From Russula earlei (taxonomy: Eukaryota > Basidiomycota > Agaricomycetes > Russulales > Russulaceae): DNA of 14,083 nt. Both the position numbers and the translations under genes were made by a program. Below the pieces are notes generated by a model. That model saw nothing but the letters and a program-made list of their open reading frames with translations, made no database searches and had not been told where the DNA came from. Each line of letters begins with the position of its first letter. Position 1 is the stretch's first letter. This document shows, in pieces, positions 1 through 7,559 of the stretch. The stretch lies in contig JAGFNK010001156.1 in assembly GCA_025769875.1 (NCBI GenBank), positions 1-14,083 on the forward strand, written 5' to 3'.

Positions 1-1267
1 AAGGGAAAACCTCACCACCTCCTGAATGAGAACCATGTTGTTTTGCAAGTGTCAGAGGTGTCATGGCATGATGGGCACACCAATCGGTCTCATCCATGCT
101 AACTTTGCCCAGCCATCTTCAGCGTCTTCAGATGAGTTTGCAACCTGTGGCATGTGGGGTGTCACCTACGCGCCGACCTTGTGTGGCTAATGACAAGATT
201 GGGGGCTGAACTACTGGTCCTTCCTTCAGTGGCTCAGTAAATCCTGTTGGCTGATCCATATTAGTAACACTTACTACTAGATCAAGGACAGAGAGGGATC
301 TTGGGTGGGCAAGCATTGATTTGCTTGTTATCAGTCGTAGTCATGCGTTGCACCATAGGTCTCCCCCGCACTTCCAACTTTCAAAGCAGGCTCCTAAACA
401 ATGGCAAGGCGGCCCAGATGGGTAGGTAACACGTACATACTTTATAGTCGTGAGTCGTAATAATGGTGCCAAACCATCACTAGTATTGTCTTCAGAAAAG
501 GTTGCATTGTGGTCCCAGGTCGGTATGAGCACTATATATCTGCACACCAATTGTGGTCTGAAAGGCTTAAGTTCAGTATGACTCACCCTGTGTAAAGTCT
601 CCCCTTTCCATTGTCCGATGCATTCTTCTCCCTTCTACCAGAATATCCTGTATTTGGATGGGCCCGGGTGCAGGAGGATCCATGGTTCACTCTACATAAG
701 CATAAGGGCTCGTAGCATGGCGACACTGTTCAACACATGGTTGATGTTACTTATGCTTCAATTTCTTGTGAGAGGCAACCAAATGAGGAGTCAGTTGTCC
801 AATTGAATGGGGACAATGTGAGGACACTTGTGAGGCATGCCGCGTGCGACTTCTGATCAGAAAAAACTAATAAGTCATTTATTTACTACTGAATTTGAAT
901 TATGAACTTGCCGACTTTCAAGTGCATATGCTGCCGCTGTGACTCACACCACCAATTTGCAGCAACCCATAGGATGCAAGGATACCTTGTCCGCTACATT
1001 TGACTCATGGGGATCATTATTACTGCGTGGGAATAGGCAGCTTCATGTTGCCCATTCTCAAACTAATTCATTCTGTCTATGATAGATTTGATGTCAATGT
1101 TTGTGTAATCATAGATACCTGCATCCGGAGACGTACGTCTCTGAATCGTAACTACTGGCTGCATGCTCGCTCTCAAGCCTTTCTTCATTCTATGGAATGG
1201 CTGCTCATTTGAAAAGTTAAACACAAATAGAAAACGAGCAATCAAGTGCACAAGCCTTCCCAGACAG
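1..1267. other. No gene recognised
   Basis: I read both strands of this stretch and found no frame with a recognisable domain, no RNA gene and no clear repeat. The open frames are short (62-81 codons) and look like chance frames or very old debris. Near position 1-110 the minus strand carries a short frame vaguely like an ankyrin-type helix, but it is too short to call. Confidence 0.5.

Positions 1268-1300
<33 letters not shown>
1268..1300. repeat. (ATC)11 trinucleotide microsatellite
   Basis: Eleven perfect ATC units follow one another without interruption. They create artificial poly-Asp and poly-Met runs in two minus-strand frames, which I do not regard as genes. A perfect array of this length is likely to vary in length between strains (inference). 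Confidence 0.97.
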
Positions 1301-1301
<1 letters not shown>

Positions 1302-2088
1302 CATAGATTCCCAGAGCTGAGCTGACACATGCCCACTGTCATCATTGCTCTTGCCCAAAGTCCTCTGCAATGAGCCCTCTGGTTGCAACCCAAACAATGT
1401 GAAATGCTCAGCTTCACGTGTCCATAACCCTGCGCACCACCTGGCAAATAGATGGACCAAGCATTCCAGTTCCAGAAAGCGACAAAGACAGCAGATGAGA
1501 AGCATGATGGCCATCACTGAAGCTTGCTTCTGCAAACAATGGGTCTCAGTCACCACACATAGCGTATTGTGATATTACATTACAACAATAGTCGGCCCCT
1601 GGATTGACTGATTTGTCGCCTGTTGTCCAGGTTCTGCATGCTTTTGCATGTTGCAATCTTGAATCCAATACCAAACCACCATCTCCGAGCCCCTCTTGGC
1701 TACGCCGGTCACAATTTGGTGGGCGCTCCAAGCAGAGGAGTAAGCCTGAGCAAAGCCAGTCATGCATGAGTGTCTAAACCGAACGATGTTCAATGTCTTG
1801 CCAGCATGGATGAATGTCAAGGGTAGAATGACAATTCTCTGGCATTGGATGTGTTGTGGTGTGCTGGAATGGGGCATCCACAAAGTGATTGGAAGTCAGG
1901 GAATACCAGTCAATGCCGTCATAAAGGTTCATAACGGCCAGCATCTTCTTGTCAGGGGATACCGCCAAACAGCCTCTAGGTGCCCATCAATCTCAGGAGC
2001 ATGGGCAAGAGGCAAAAGTGGTGCATCGTACATTTTACATGACGCGGGCGGATGCGCCATGATCTCAAAGGTCTTCAGATTCCATGCA

Positions 2089-2140
2089 CTAAAGAGTCAG
2101 ATAGGTTAAGGAGATCTGTCATAAATTATGGAGAACTCAC
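2089..2140 (-). other. Intron 2 of the WD40 gene relic (52 nt)
   Basis: The donor GTGAGT and the acceptor CTTTAG bracket 52 nt on the minus strand. Splicing joins LDHGV to AWNLKTFE in frame, which matches how this WD40 family normally continues. A CTGAC branch-point-like motif lies about 10 nt before the acceptor. Confidence 0.75.
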
Positions 2141-2464
2141 ATCACGCCATGGTCCAAATACGTCACCAGCAGGACATCATCATTAAATGGAGGGCCCGCG
2201 CCATGGGCTCCGGCAGCTCTCCATCCAGCTCTGGAACTTATGCGGATCCGGGAGGAGAGCCGCTCTTTCCCAAGTAGCTGTTCGTTAGAATCGGTACCCA
2301 GGTCAGCCAGCAGTCGCGGGAGGCGCAGTTCAAACAAAACCAATGGTCGCTTGCTTGATCAGTTGGATGACGCTGCCAGAACCAATGGCCAACCAAATCC
2401 CACTCTGTGCCATGCAGTGAATTGGGCCAGGCATGCTATTGAGGGAATGATAGGCCGAATTTCG

Positions 2465-2532
2465 CTGTACCCAGAACATTTCAGTTTAATCAGTTGTTGC
2501 TCAAACATAGCCAGGCAATGAGAAATACTTAC
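2465..2532 (-). other. Intron 1 of the WD40 gene relic (68 nt)
   Basis: On the minus strand the donor GTAAGT follows the codon GAT and the acceptor GGTACAG precedes CGAAAT. CTGAT and CTGAA branch-point-like motifs lie about 20-30 nt before the acceptor. Removing it joins two WD40 segments in frame. Length and sites fit a basidiomycete intron, and its presence argues that this copy came from genomic DNA rather than a reverse-transcribed mRNA. Confidence 0.75.
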
Positions 2533-2794
2533 ATCTGCTGACTTTTGAAGGCATAATGTATGCACGTCACCACTTGCATTGCCGGCCACCACAGTATAGC
2601 CAAATTGAGAATGCCAGAGTAATGTTGTCACTGGTGCCTTGACTTGAAATTGGCGAACCTCATGTCCGCTTCCATGTCCCTGGAAAATGATGACGAGACC
2701 ATTGTCAGCACCGCTGGCGAACAGTGAACCATCATGTGAGAATGCTAGAGTGTTGATGGAGTCATAATGTTTTGTCAAGAGTCTTTTTCAGCAT

Positions 2795-3359
2795 GTAATT
2801 GACCCAGAAGGATGGATAACATGGATGAACAACTCATTGAAGGGTGTTCATTTGGACATTTGGACAATGGCTACTAGATGTGACTCGGGTGGCCGTGTTG
2901 GTCAGACAATGGTCAATGAATGATCCATGGAGTGGATGGGTAGACTGTCAGGCCCCCACACCGGCAGAGGCCAAGTTGAGATAAAAATACAAATTTTCCA
3001 ACGATACAATTTGTTTCCGCACGCCTATGCTGAGAATACAATTGTGGCCTGACGGGTCCATCACACATCTGGCTTGTCGCGGCCACGACATGTACATAAG
3101 AATATTCCGTACATAAGTGTATACTAAACAAAAATTTAACACTCTCTGTGATCTGCGCCGATATGGAAATATTTGCCAGACAGGTTGCATCCAAGTCCAT
3201 CTCTAACAGGCCAGGGTTGCATCAGAAACTACACTACCTGAAAGAGGAAAGATACAAACATCTTCAAATGGGGAGGGAAAGGTGTTCCAAGTTCCGCATG
3301 AGTTATACATATACCCATATACCTGCGCAGTGGATGAGCTTGTATTCTGAGTAATAGAT
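2795..3359. other. No gene recognised
   Basis: This is the interval between the two minus-strand gene relics. Minus-strand frames up to 95 codons are open at about 2913-3200 in two phases, but neither shows a domain, a repeated residue pattern or plausible splice sites that I recognise. Confidence 0.45.
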
Positions 3360-3772
3360 AAAACGCACTGTGCGATAGCAAGGTGGACAGCAGACCCAGA
3401 TGGGCCCCAGGCAAGAAAATGCTTCCTTTTTTCTGACAAACAACACCGCTATTTCCCCATGCCAAGGGATGAGAGGGAAGTCGTGTTTCAAATTCGGGTT
3501 TCGCTCAAGGCGTTCATCAAAATAGCCTGACACCAAAAGTGTGCAGCCAGCGACTTGGATAAGAGTGTCATATACCTCCGGTGGTGCGTGGCTTGGCATA
3601 GAGAACAACCTTTGACATCAACGTAGGGGGGGTAGATGGCATTCTCTTGTATGGGTATATCTGCGTGAAAAGAGTGTGCAACATTTCACCGATGGGCCCT
3701 TTGCCACAGGCAGCTGGTGACACGACCATGCTTTGTCTGGGGGTCAAATTCCAAACATACAGATTTAGCCAT
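3360..3772 (-). pseudogene. Broken gene of unknown function
   Basis: I do not recognise a named family. From an ATG at 3770-3772 the minus strand reads KSVCLEFDPQTKHGRVTSC, an in-frame TGA (codon after AHR), then NVAHSFHADIPIQENAIYPP ending near 3610. The sense then moves to another frame with PPEVYDTLIQVAGCTLLVSG and FPLIPWHGEIAVLFV (about 3430-3600), and again to a frame with FLAWGPSGSAVHLAIAQ near 3365-3415. All three pieces have protein-like composition and follow one another in the same direction, so I read them as one gene damaged by at least one stop and two frame changes. It lies upstream of the WD40 relic on the same strand. The piece boundaries are approximate. Confidence 0.55.
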
Positions 3773-4840
3773 TTGCACTGAGAAGCATAAGCACCCACAG
3801 AGATGAGAAGCCTGAGGCCGTGTATAGCCATCGCTGATGGCGGCCTAAAGTGATGATTCCAAAAAGTGATCGATTGGGGAAAGCATGCTGGAAAACATTC
3901 TTGAGTCGCAAAAACTTAAATGTGGATTCAAAAGGAAGAAAAAAACCGCCCATGATCCAGTTCAATAGCGTATGGTACCAAAAGGCCCATGTATTGTGTC
4001 CCAAAAGGGCTGGAGCGTGTTGTCCAATTGGCCTGCATAGATGACCAGGTATGAGCAACACCTATTATGCCCCAAAAAAGGCGACAGTAAATCGGCCTGT
4101 ATAGACAACCAGACGTCAAGAAAGACAAGCCAGCAGCCTATTGTACTTCTGGAAAGGCTTGAGAACGCCATCGCATCAGCCTAAGCCTGTGTGAACACCT
4201 AGACAAATCCTGATTATATTAGAACCTGAGCCCATCCAGCCGCCGACAGGTCGAGACTTGTACGCCGCCGCTTGTGGTCCCATCATCCCTTGATAGAGAA
4301 TGTGACAGACAGCTGGCCGCGGTCAGACCAGAAGGGAATAATGATTTCCACCTTCAGAGTCATATAATTGAATGCCCAGGTGAAAGGGGCAAGCTTTCAT
4401 ATCCAAGGGTCAACAACAATGTCCTGATATCAGGTATGTATGACGCACCACATATGACAGAGCTGTCCTGATCCCTCTAATGATAAATGAGCGCATTTTT
4501 CTGTGGGTCAGGTAGGTGACAAAGGTAGTGCACGCGCAAATGCCATGTCACACACGACAAACACCGAAAGGTGCCTGAGCATCACACTGTCCGCTCACCG
4601 CATCACTCCGGCCTACTGAGCCATCCCTCCATTGTTTGCCATTGTTTGCCACTGCCGTACACGAGGGCTTGCAGCCCACTATTCGCCCATTCACGTGCGA
4701 TCACAATCGCTGCCTTGATGCATGCCTCACTACAGTTGTAAATAGTTGTATCATGTCATGTTTTCAGCTGTAGAGCAAATGTAATCTTATAATGCTTAGG
4801 GTTGGCACCCCACAATGTGAAATGAAACCCAATTATTTGG
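3773..4840. other. Gene-free interval with a few short repeats
   Basis: No frame with recognisable coding content was found on either strand. A 24-bp imperfect direct repeat (AATTGGCCTGCATAGATGAC at 4026 and AATCGGCCTGTATAGACAAC at 4090) lies 64 bp apart. A 10-bp unit ATTGTTTGCC occurs twice in tandem at 4631-4650. The interval ends at the 154-bp tandem repeat array. Confidence 0.5.
4026..4113. repeat. Pair of imperfect 24-bp direct repeats
   Basis: Copies at 4026-4049 and 4090-4113 share GGCCTG(C/T)ATAGA(T/C)(G/A)ACCAG. The differences are nearly all transitions. They could be remnants of a small tandem duplication. Nothing nearby tells their role. Confidence 0.55.
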
Positions 4841-5420
4841 CTGCCTCTAGATACAGTACATGAGGTTCTGATGTCCAAGTTTCAAGGCAATCCATTGAGA
4901 AATAGTTGAGATATGGCTGTTTGAAATTTCACACGCAGATCGGCACCCAAAATTTGAAACTTCAAGAACTGAATATTAGGCTCCCATATTTTAGTTGCAC
5001 CTAGATACAGTATACAAGGTTCTACTTTCCAGGTTTCAAGGCAATCTATTAAGAAACAGTTGAGATATGGCAGTTCGAAATTTCACACTCAGATTGCACC
5101 CAAAAATTGAAACTTCAAGAACTGATAATTATGCCCCAACTCTTGGGCTGCACCTAGATACAGGACATGAGATCCCACTGTCGAAGTTTCAAGTAAATCT
5201 GTTGAGAAACAGTTGAGATATGGCAGTTCAAAGTTTTGCACTCATGTCAGCACCTGAAAATCAACATCTCAAGAACTGAATATTAGACTCCCATATTTTT
5301 CGCTGCACCTAGATATAGTATATAAGGTTCTACTGGCAAAATTTCAAGGCAATCTGTTGAGAAACTGTTGAGATATAGCAGTTTTAATTTCGCACTTGAA
5401 ATGACATCCAAAAATGGCAA
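4841..5420. repeat. Tandem array of four ~154-bp units
   Basis: A unit beginning CTGCACCTAGATACAG recurs at 4841, 4995, 5148 and 5303, a period of 153-155 bp. Each unit carries the same ordered blocks: CTAGATA, a TTTCAAGGCAATC block, GAGAAACAGTTGAGATATGG, and AACTTCAAGAACTGA near its end. Units differ by scattered substitutions and small indels, so the array is not recent. A partial copy of the unit's tail appears just before 4841, and the last unit breaks off near 5420 where the decayed copia protease sequence starts. One minus-strand frame reads from the protease straight into the array, but that continuation is not protease-like. Confidence 0.9.
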
Positions 5421-5436
5421 GTGCAAGGTCACGTGA

Positions 5437-6285
5437 AAACGACAGTAAACTGATCCGGTGGCCGGAGCATAGGTGATGAAGTCGGTCCGGAATGGACTGA
5501 TGTGACGGGTAGCTCCTGAGTCAATCATCCAGCACGATCTAGTCACCGAGTAAAGGGAAATGCAAATGTCATTTTCATCATCCGAGATCTCCGTAATAGT
5601 AGCAGTAGTCTCTACTATGTGTGCGTTGACCTTTCTGTTAGTGTCCACGCCAGACTCTCTCTCTTTCTTTGCCTTCTTCCTCATCCTTTTTTCTTCTTCC
5701 GACACTCAGGACTCTTGTGACCAGCTTTTCTTGCAATAATAATATTTTATTTTGTTCTTATCATCCTGTTTTTTGACAGGAACAACTTTGTTAAGGGAAG
5801 CGGAGGAGCCGGCCCAACGACTCTCTTCATTGAGAATGTGTTCCTGAATGGCTTTCGGGAAAGCTTGTTTGGAAGATTAGAGCCGAGGATAGCTTGCATA
5901 AGACCAGAGTAGGAGCTGGGTAGTGCCTGAATTAGAGTGAGACTGAATTGGAGATCAGTGATGGGCCATGTCATTGTTCTGAAGATTGATCCTAGTATCA
6001 TTCAATTTCTGGTAGTTGTGGGAACATTGGGCTGGTGTCATCTAGATCAAAACGCATGAGGGTGGTCCAAGAGTTATGTAGGAACATAGATCCAACACCA
6101 ATGCAAGTAATCTTAAGTTGTTCCCACTTGAGTTTACAGGTGTCAAACTTGGTGTTATCGCTTATCTCTGCATATATATCTTTCTGGAGATGGAGCTGGA
6201 AGACGCCTAACAGTATGTCTTTCTTCAACATCCCAAGTGCTATCTCCAGAGGGCTTTGTATCGATAAGATGACACTGGAAACCAT
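5437..6285 (-). pseudogene. Decayed copia gag and start of protease
   Basis: The minus strand reads a Ty1/copia Gag (UBN2/retrotransposon gag-like) followed by the start of the aspartic protease, in several frames. In order: LGMLKKDILLGVFQLHL with LHNSWTTLMRFDLDD (about 6020-6240), a frame change near 6000, TDLQFSLTLIQALPSSYSGL (about 5890-5960), another frame change, a zinc-knuckle-like CKKAGHKSPEC lacking its usual first Cys (about 5699-5744), a Lys-rich stretch, then SCWMIDSGATRHISPFRTDF with the catalytic DSG (about 5490-5540). Sequence homologous to protease stops near 5440 and the tandem array takes over. Integrase, RT and RNase H are absent. This is a different and older copia family from the one at 7258-11386, whose protease reads DTGASAHMT. 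Confidence 0.82.
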
Positions 6286-6607
6286 TCATTCAGGTAATGG
6301 CCTCAAAGCAAAATGACCAAGTAGGTCCAATTTGATGAATCTAAGATCTCCAGGGGTGTTCCCAAGGGGATAGTGAATATGGGTGCCATATGATGTAATA
6401 AGGTGAATTGCCAATCTGGACCAGCAGAGCAATTGTAGCCGGATCAATTAGAGATCAAATCAGTATCTTTGACACATGATGTAACTGCACACACATCAAT
6501 CCTTTGGTTCCAGGGACCAAGGGAGTAAGATGTCATCTGATAACAGAGGTTTGTGGGAAGGGAGGTGTTATAGGAATAAATGTGTGTGGTGATCTCTGTG
6601 GATTTTA
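6286..6607 (-). other. Leader and 5' gag region of the decayed copia element
   Basis: The interval separates the recognisable gag from the primer-binding site. It should hold the untranslated leader and the N-terminal gag codons. I can see only fragments of protein-like sequence and no open frame. Confidence 0.4.
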
Positions 6608-6619
6608 GGGCCCATAACC
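6608..6619 (-). promoter_or_regulatory. Primer-binding site of the decayed copia element
   Basis: On the minus strand GGTTATGGGCCC follows directly after the CA end of the LTR-like sequence. It is complementary to the anticodon stem-loop of initiator tRNA-Met (GGGCCCAUAACC). Drosophila copia is known to prime from a 5' half of that tRNA. The identical 12-mer at the same place in the intact copia element (11104-11115) supports the call. Confidence 0.8.
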
Positions 6620-6820
6620 TGTTTGAAGATAGACACAGTGTGTGTGATTAGATAGCAGCAGATGATAAGATCGCAGGCAGATCTATCAGACAATAGTTCA
6701 GTTTGGTTGACACAAAACTAATATAAATAATGTACCTATCAGACAATAGCTACAACGTGTCATCAGTACTGTGAGATAGGATATCATAGTGTAGATACTC
6801 ACTTCAGTTTGGTTGACACA
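6620..6820 (-). repeat. LTR-like end of the decayed copia element
   Basis: Read on the minus strand the block starts TGTGTCAACC and ends CTTCAAACA immediately before the primer-binding site, as a copia 5' LTR should. The inner edge is well supported by the PBS. The outer edge at 6820 is a guess from the TG dinucleotide, because no second LTR or target duplication is visible. Inside it, CTATCAGACAATAG occurs twice (6684 and 6737) and TTCAGTTTGGTTGACACAAA twice (about 6700 and 6803). Confidence 0.55.
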
Positions 6821-6830
6821 AACTGAAGTG
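6800..6830. repeat. Perfect 12-bp inverted repeat with 7-nt loop
   Basis: CACTTCAGTTTG (6800-6811), spacer GTTGACA, and CAAACTGAAGTG (6819-6830) form a perfect stem. It straddles the presumed outer edge of the decayed copia LTR, so it may reflect a target-site or element-end structure. No poly-T follows, so I do not call it a terminator. Confidence 0.85.
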
Positions 6831-7198
6831 ATCTGCATACTTTGTGGTGTTCTTAAGTACCTGAGACTGCCACTGGATGCAGTACAGTCAACTACCATCA
6901 CGGATCACTAAGTAAGTCCGAGGATCAGTTGTAAGTAGCTACTGATTGTTCTAAATCACTCTATCAGTGTAACTAATGCATGCTGCAGCATATGAGCTGA
7001 GCCAGTGATGCCCGGTCCGGGTGATCCGACGCTTCAACACATCTGAGTTGTGATCATATCACAACACACCTGAGACTCTGGGCAGTGCAGATCTCAACAC
7101 ATTGATGTATTCGCAAAGAAGGTAGCTTCCTTTGTATTGGACCTTGTATCTGTTAGGTCCTTCCTGGTCTGCCCAACACCAGATGGCAGTCTCTTTGA

Positions 7199-7257
7199 TT
7201 CCTGAGGGTAGATCGTCCTTCTCTCTAGCTTTGAACCAACCGAACTTGGTTCCTTGC
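7199..7257 (+). repeat. Distal visible part of the left inverted arm
   Basis: This stretch is the reverse complement of 14025-14083 with 3 mismatches in about 57 bases. It is the continuation of the left arm (11392-12353) that the copia insertion pushed away. The right arm runs off the window at 14083, so the true end of the inverted repeat, somewhere at or left of 7199, cannot be seen. Confidence 0.9.
7253..7257. repeat. Target-site duplication, left copy (CTTGC)
   Basis: CTTGC directly precedes the left LTR; TTTGC directly follows the right LTR at 11387-11391. The unoccupied counterpart in the right arm (14025-14029, GCAAG on the plus strand) carries the site once. This proves the 5-bp duplication and shows that the right copy has taken a C-to-T change. 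Confidence 0.93.
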
Positions 7258-7528
7258 TGTTAAATAAGCGACCTATTAGCACCCTTATGTCCACAGGACT
7301 CAAAGGGAACTGCAGAGGAGCAATTGAGACTAGTATTGTTATGAGGAGTCAAACTACTACACACCTGCAGAGGAGCAATTGAGACTAAGGTATACTACTG
7401 CTCCTCTGCCTGTAATATTGACCTGACTAAGCCATAAATCGATCCAAATAATGGAAATACTATCTGGAGCATTGTGCTGACACCCCAGAGTGATATCTAC
7501 AGTGCATCAGTAATAAATCACAATGACA
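7258..7528 (-). repeat. 3' LTR of the copia element
   Basis: 271 bp, TGTTAAATAAG...CAATGACA on the plus strand. It is identical to 11116-11386 except at 7376 (C versus A at 11234) and 7419 (T versus C at 11277, a CpG/TpG difference). Inside, a 23-bp motif beginning CTGCAGAGGAGCAATTGAGA occurs at 7310 and 7365, and its core GCAGAGGAGCA recurs inverted at 7399-7409. Confidence 0.97.
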
Positions 7529-7537
7529 CTCCCCCAT
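7529..7537 (-). promoter_or_regulatory. Polypurine tract of the copia element
   Basis: On the minus strand TGGGGGAG lies immediately before the 3' LTR start TGTCATTG. This is the position where the RNase H-resistant RNA primer for plus-strand DNA synthesis forms. It follows the pol stop codon by 22 nt. Confidence 0.85.
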
Positions 7538-7559
7538 GTCAGTACAAGGCTCTGGTCAC

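Larger units (their letters stand above)
1575..2794 (-). pseudogene. WD40 beta-propeller gene relic with two introns
   Basis: The minus strand reads a typical basidiomycete WD40-repeat protein. A first blade (about 2690-2780) contains DSINTLAFSHDG and SLFASGADNGLVIIF. Next come VTTLLWHSQFGYTVVAGNASG, then after intron 1 a segment with GPIHCMAQSGIWLAIGSG, then DDVLLVTYLDHGV. After intron 2 come AWNLKTFE, SPDKKMLAVMNLYDGIDWYS (about 1900-1965) and finally IVTGVAKRGSEMVVW (about 1665-1710). WD40 proteins fold as propellers used for protein-protein contacts; no specific partner can be read here. The frame is broken: an extra A near 2776 separates the ATG at 2792-2794 from the first blade, and frame changes are needed near 2340, 2190, 1970-2050 and 1810. 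No ORF spans the gene, so I call it a pseudogene. The family often ends in a transmembrane helix, which I cannot find. A multi-intron live gene is possible but would need several non-obvious splices. Confidence 0.75.
7059..7257 (-). pseudogene. C-terminal part of unknown Trp/Cys-rich ORF, split by the copia insertion
   Basis: Directly left of the copia insertion the minus strand is open from the insertion point to a TGA at 7059-7061. It reads QGTKFGWFKAREKDDLPSG, then ETAIWCWADQEGPNRYKVQY, then LLCEYINVLRSALPRVSG. Across the insertion it continues in frame from the piece ending FNQKSK at 11387-11669. The inverted copy at 13749-14083, which has no insertion, confirms this junction. The composition (many Trp, Cys, charged residues and no simple repeats) looks like genuine protein. 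I do not recognise the family, and no catalytic motif is evident. Confidence 0.65.

Noticed and set aside
1063..1447. Minus-strand frames with poly-Met and poly-Asp runs
   Set aside because: The runs are translations of the ATC microsatellite; the rest of the frames has no recognisable content.
4841..5420. CRISPR-like array
   Set aside because: Units are ~154 bp with no short repeat-spacer alternation, and the context is eukaryotic.
6608..6619. Match to the initiator tRNA-Met anticodon loop as a tRNA gene fragment
   Set aside because: Only 12 nt match, with no flanking cloverleaf; the position next to an LTR makes it a primer-binding site.
6800..6830. Stem-loop as a transcription terminator
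   Set aside because: There is no U tract after it, and the setting is a eukaryotic retroelement edge.
6698..6901. 67-codon minus-strand open frame
   Set aside because: It overlaps the decayed LTR and its stem-loop and has no protein-like features.
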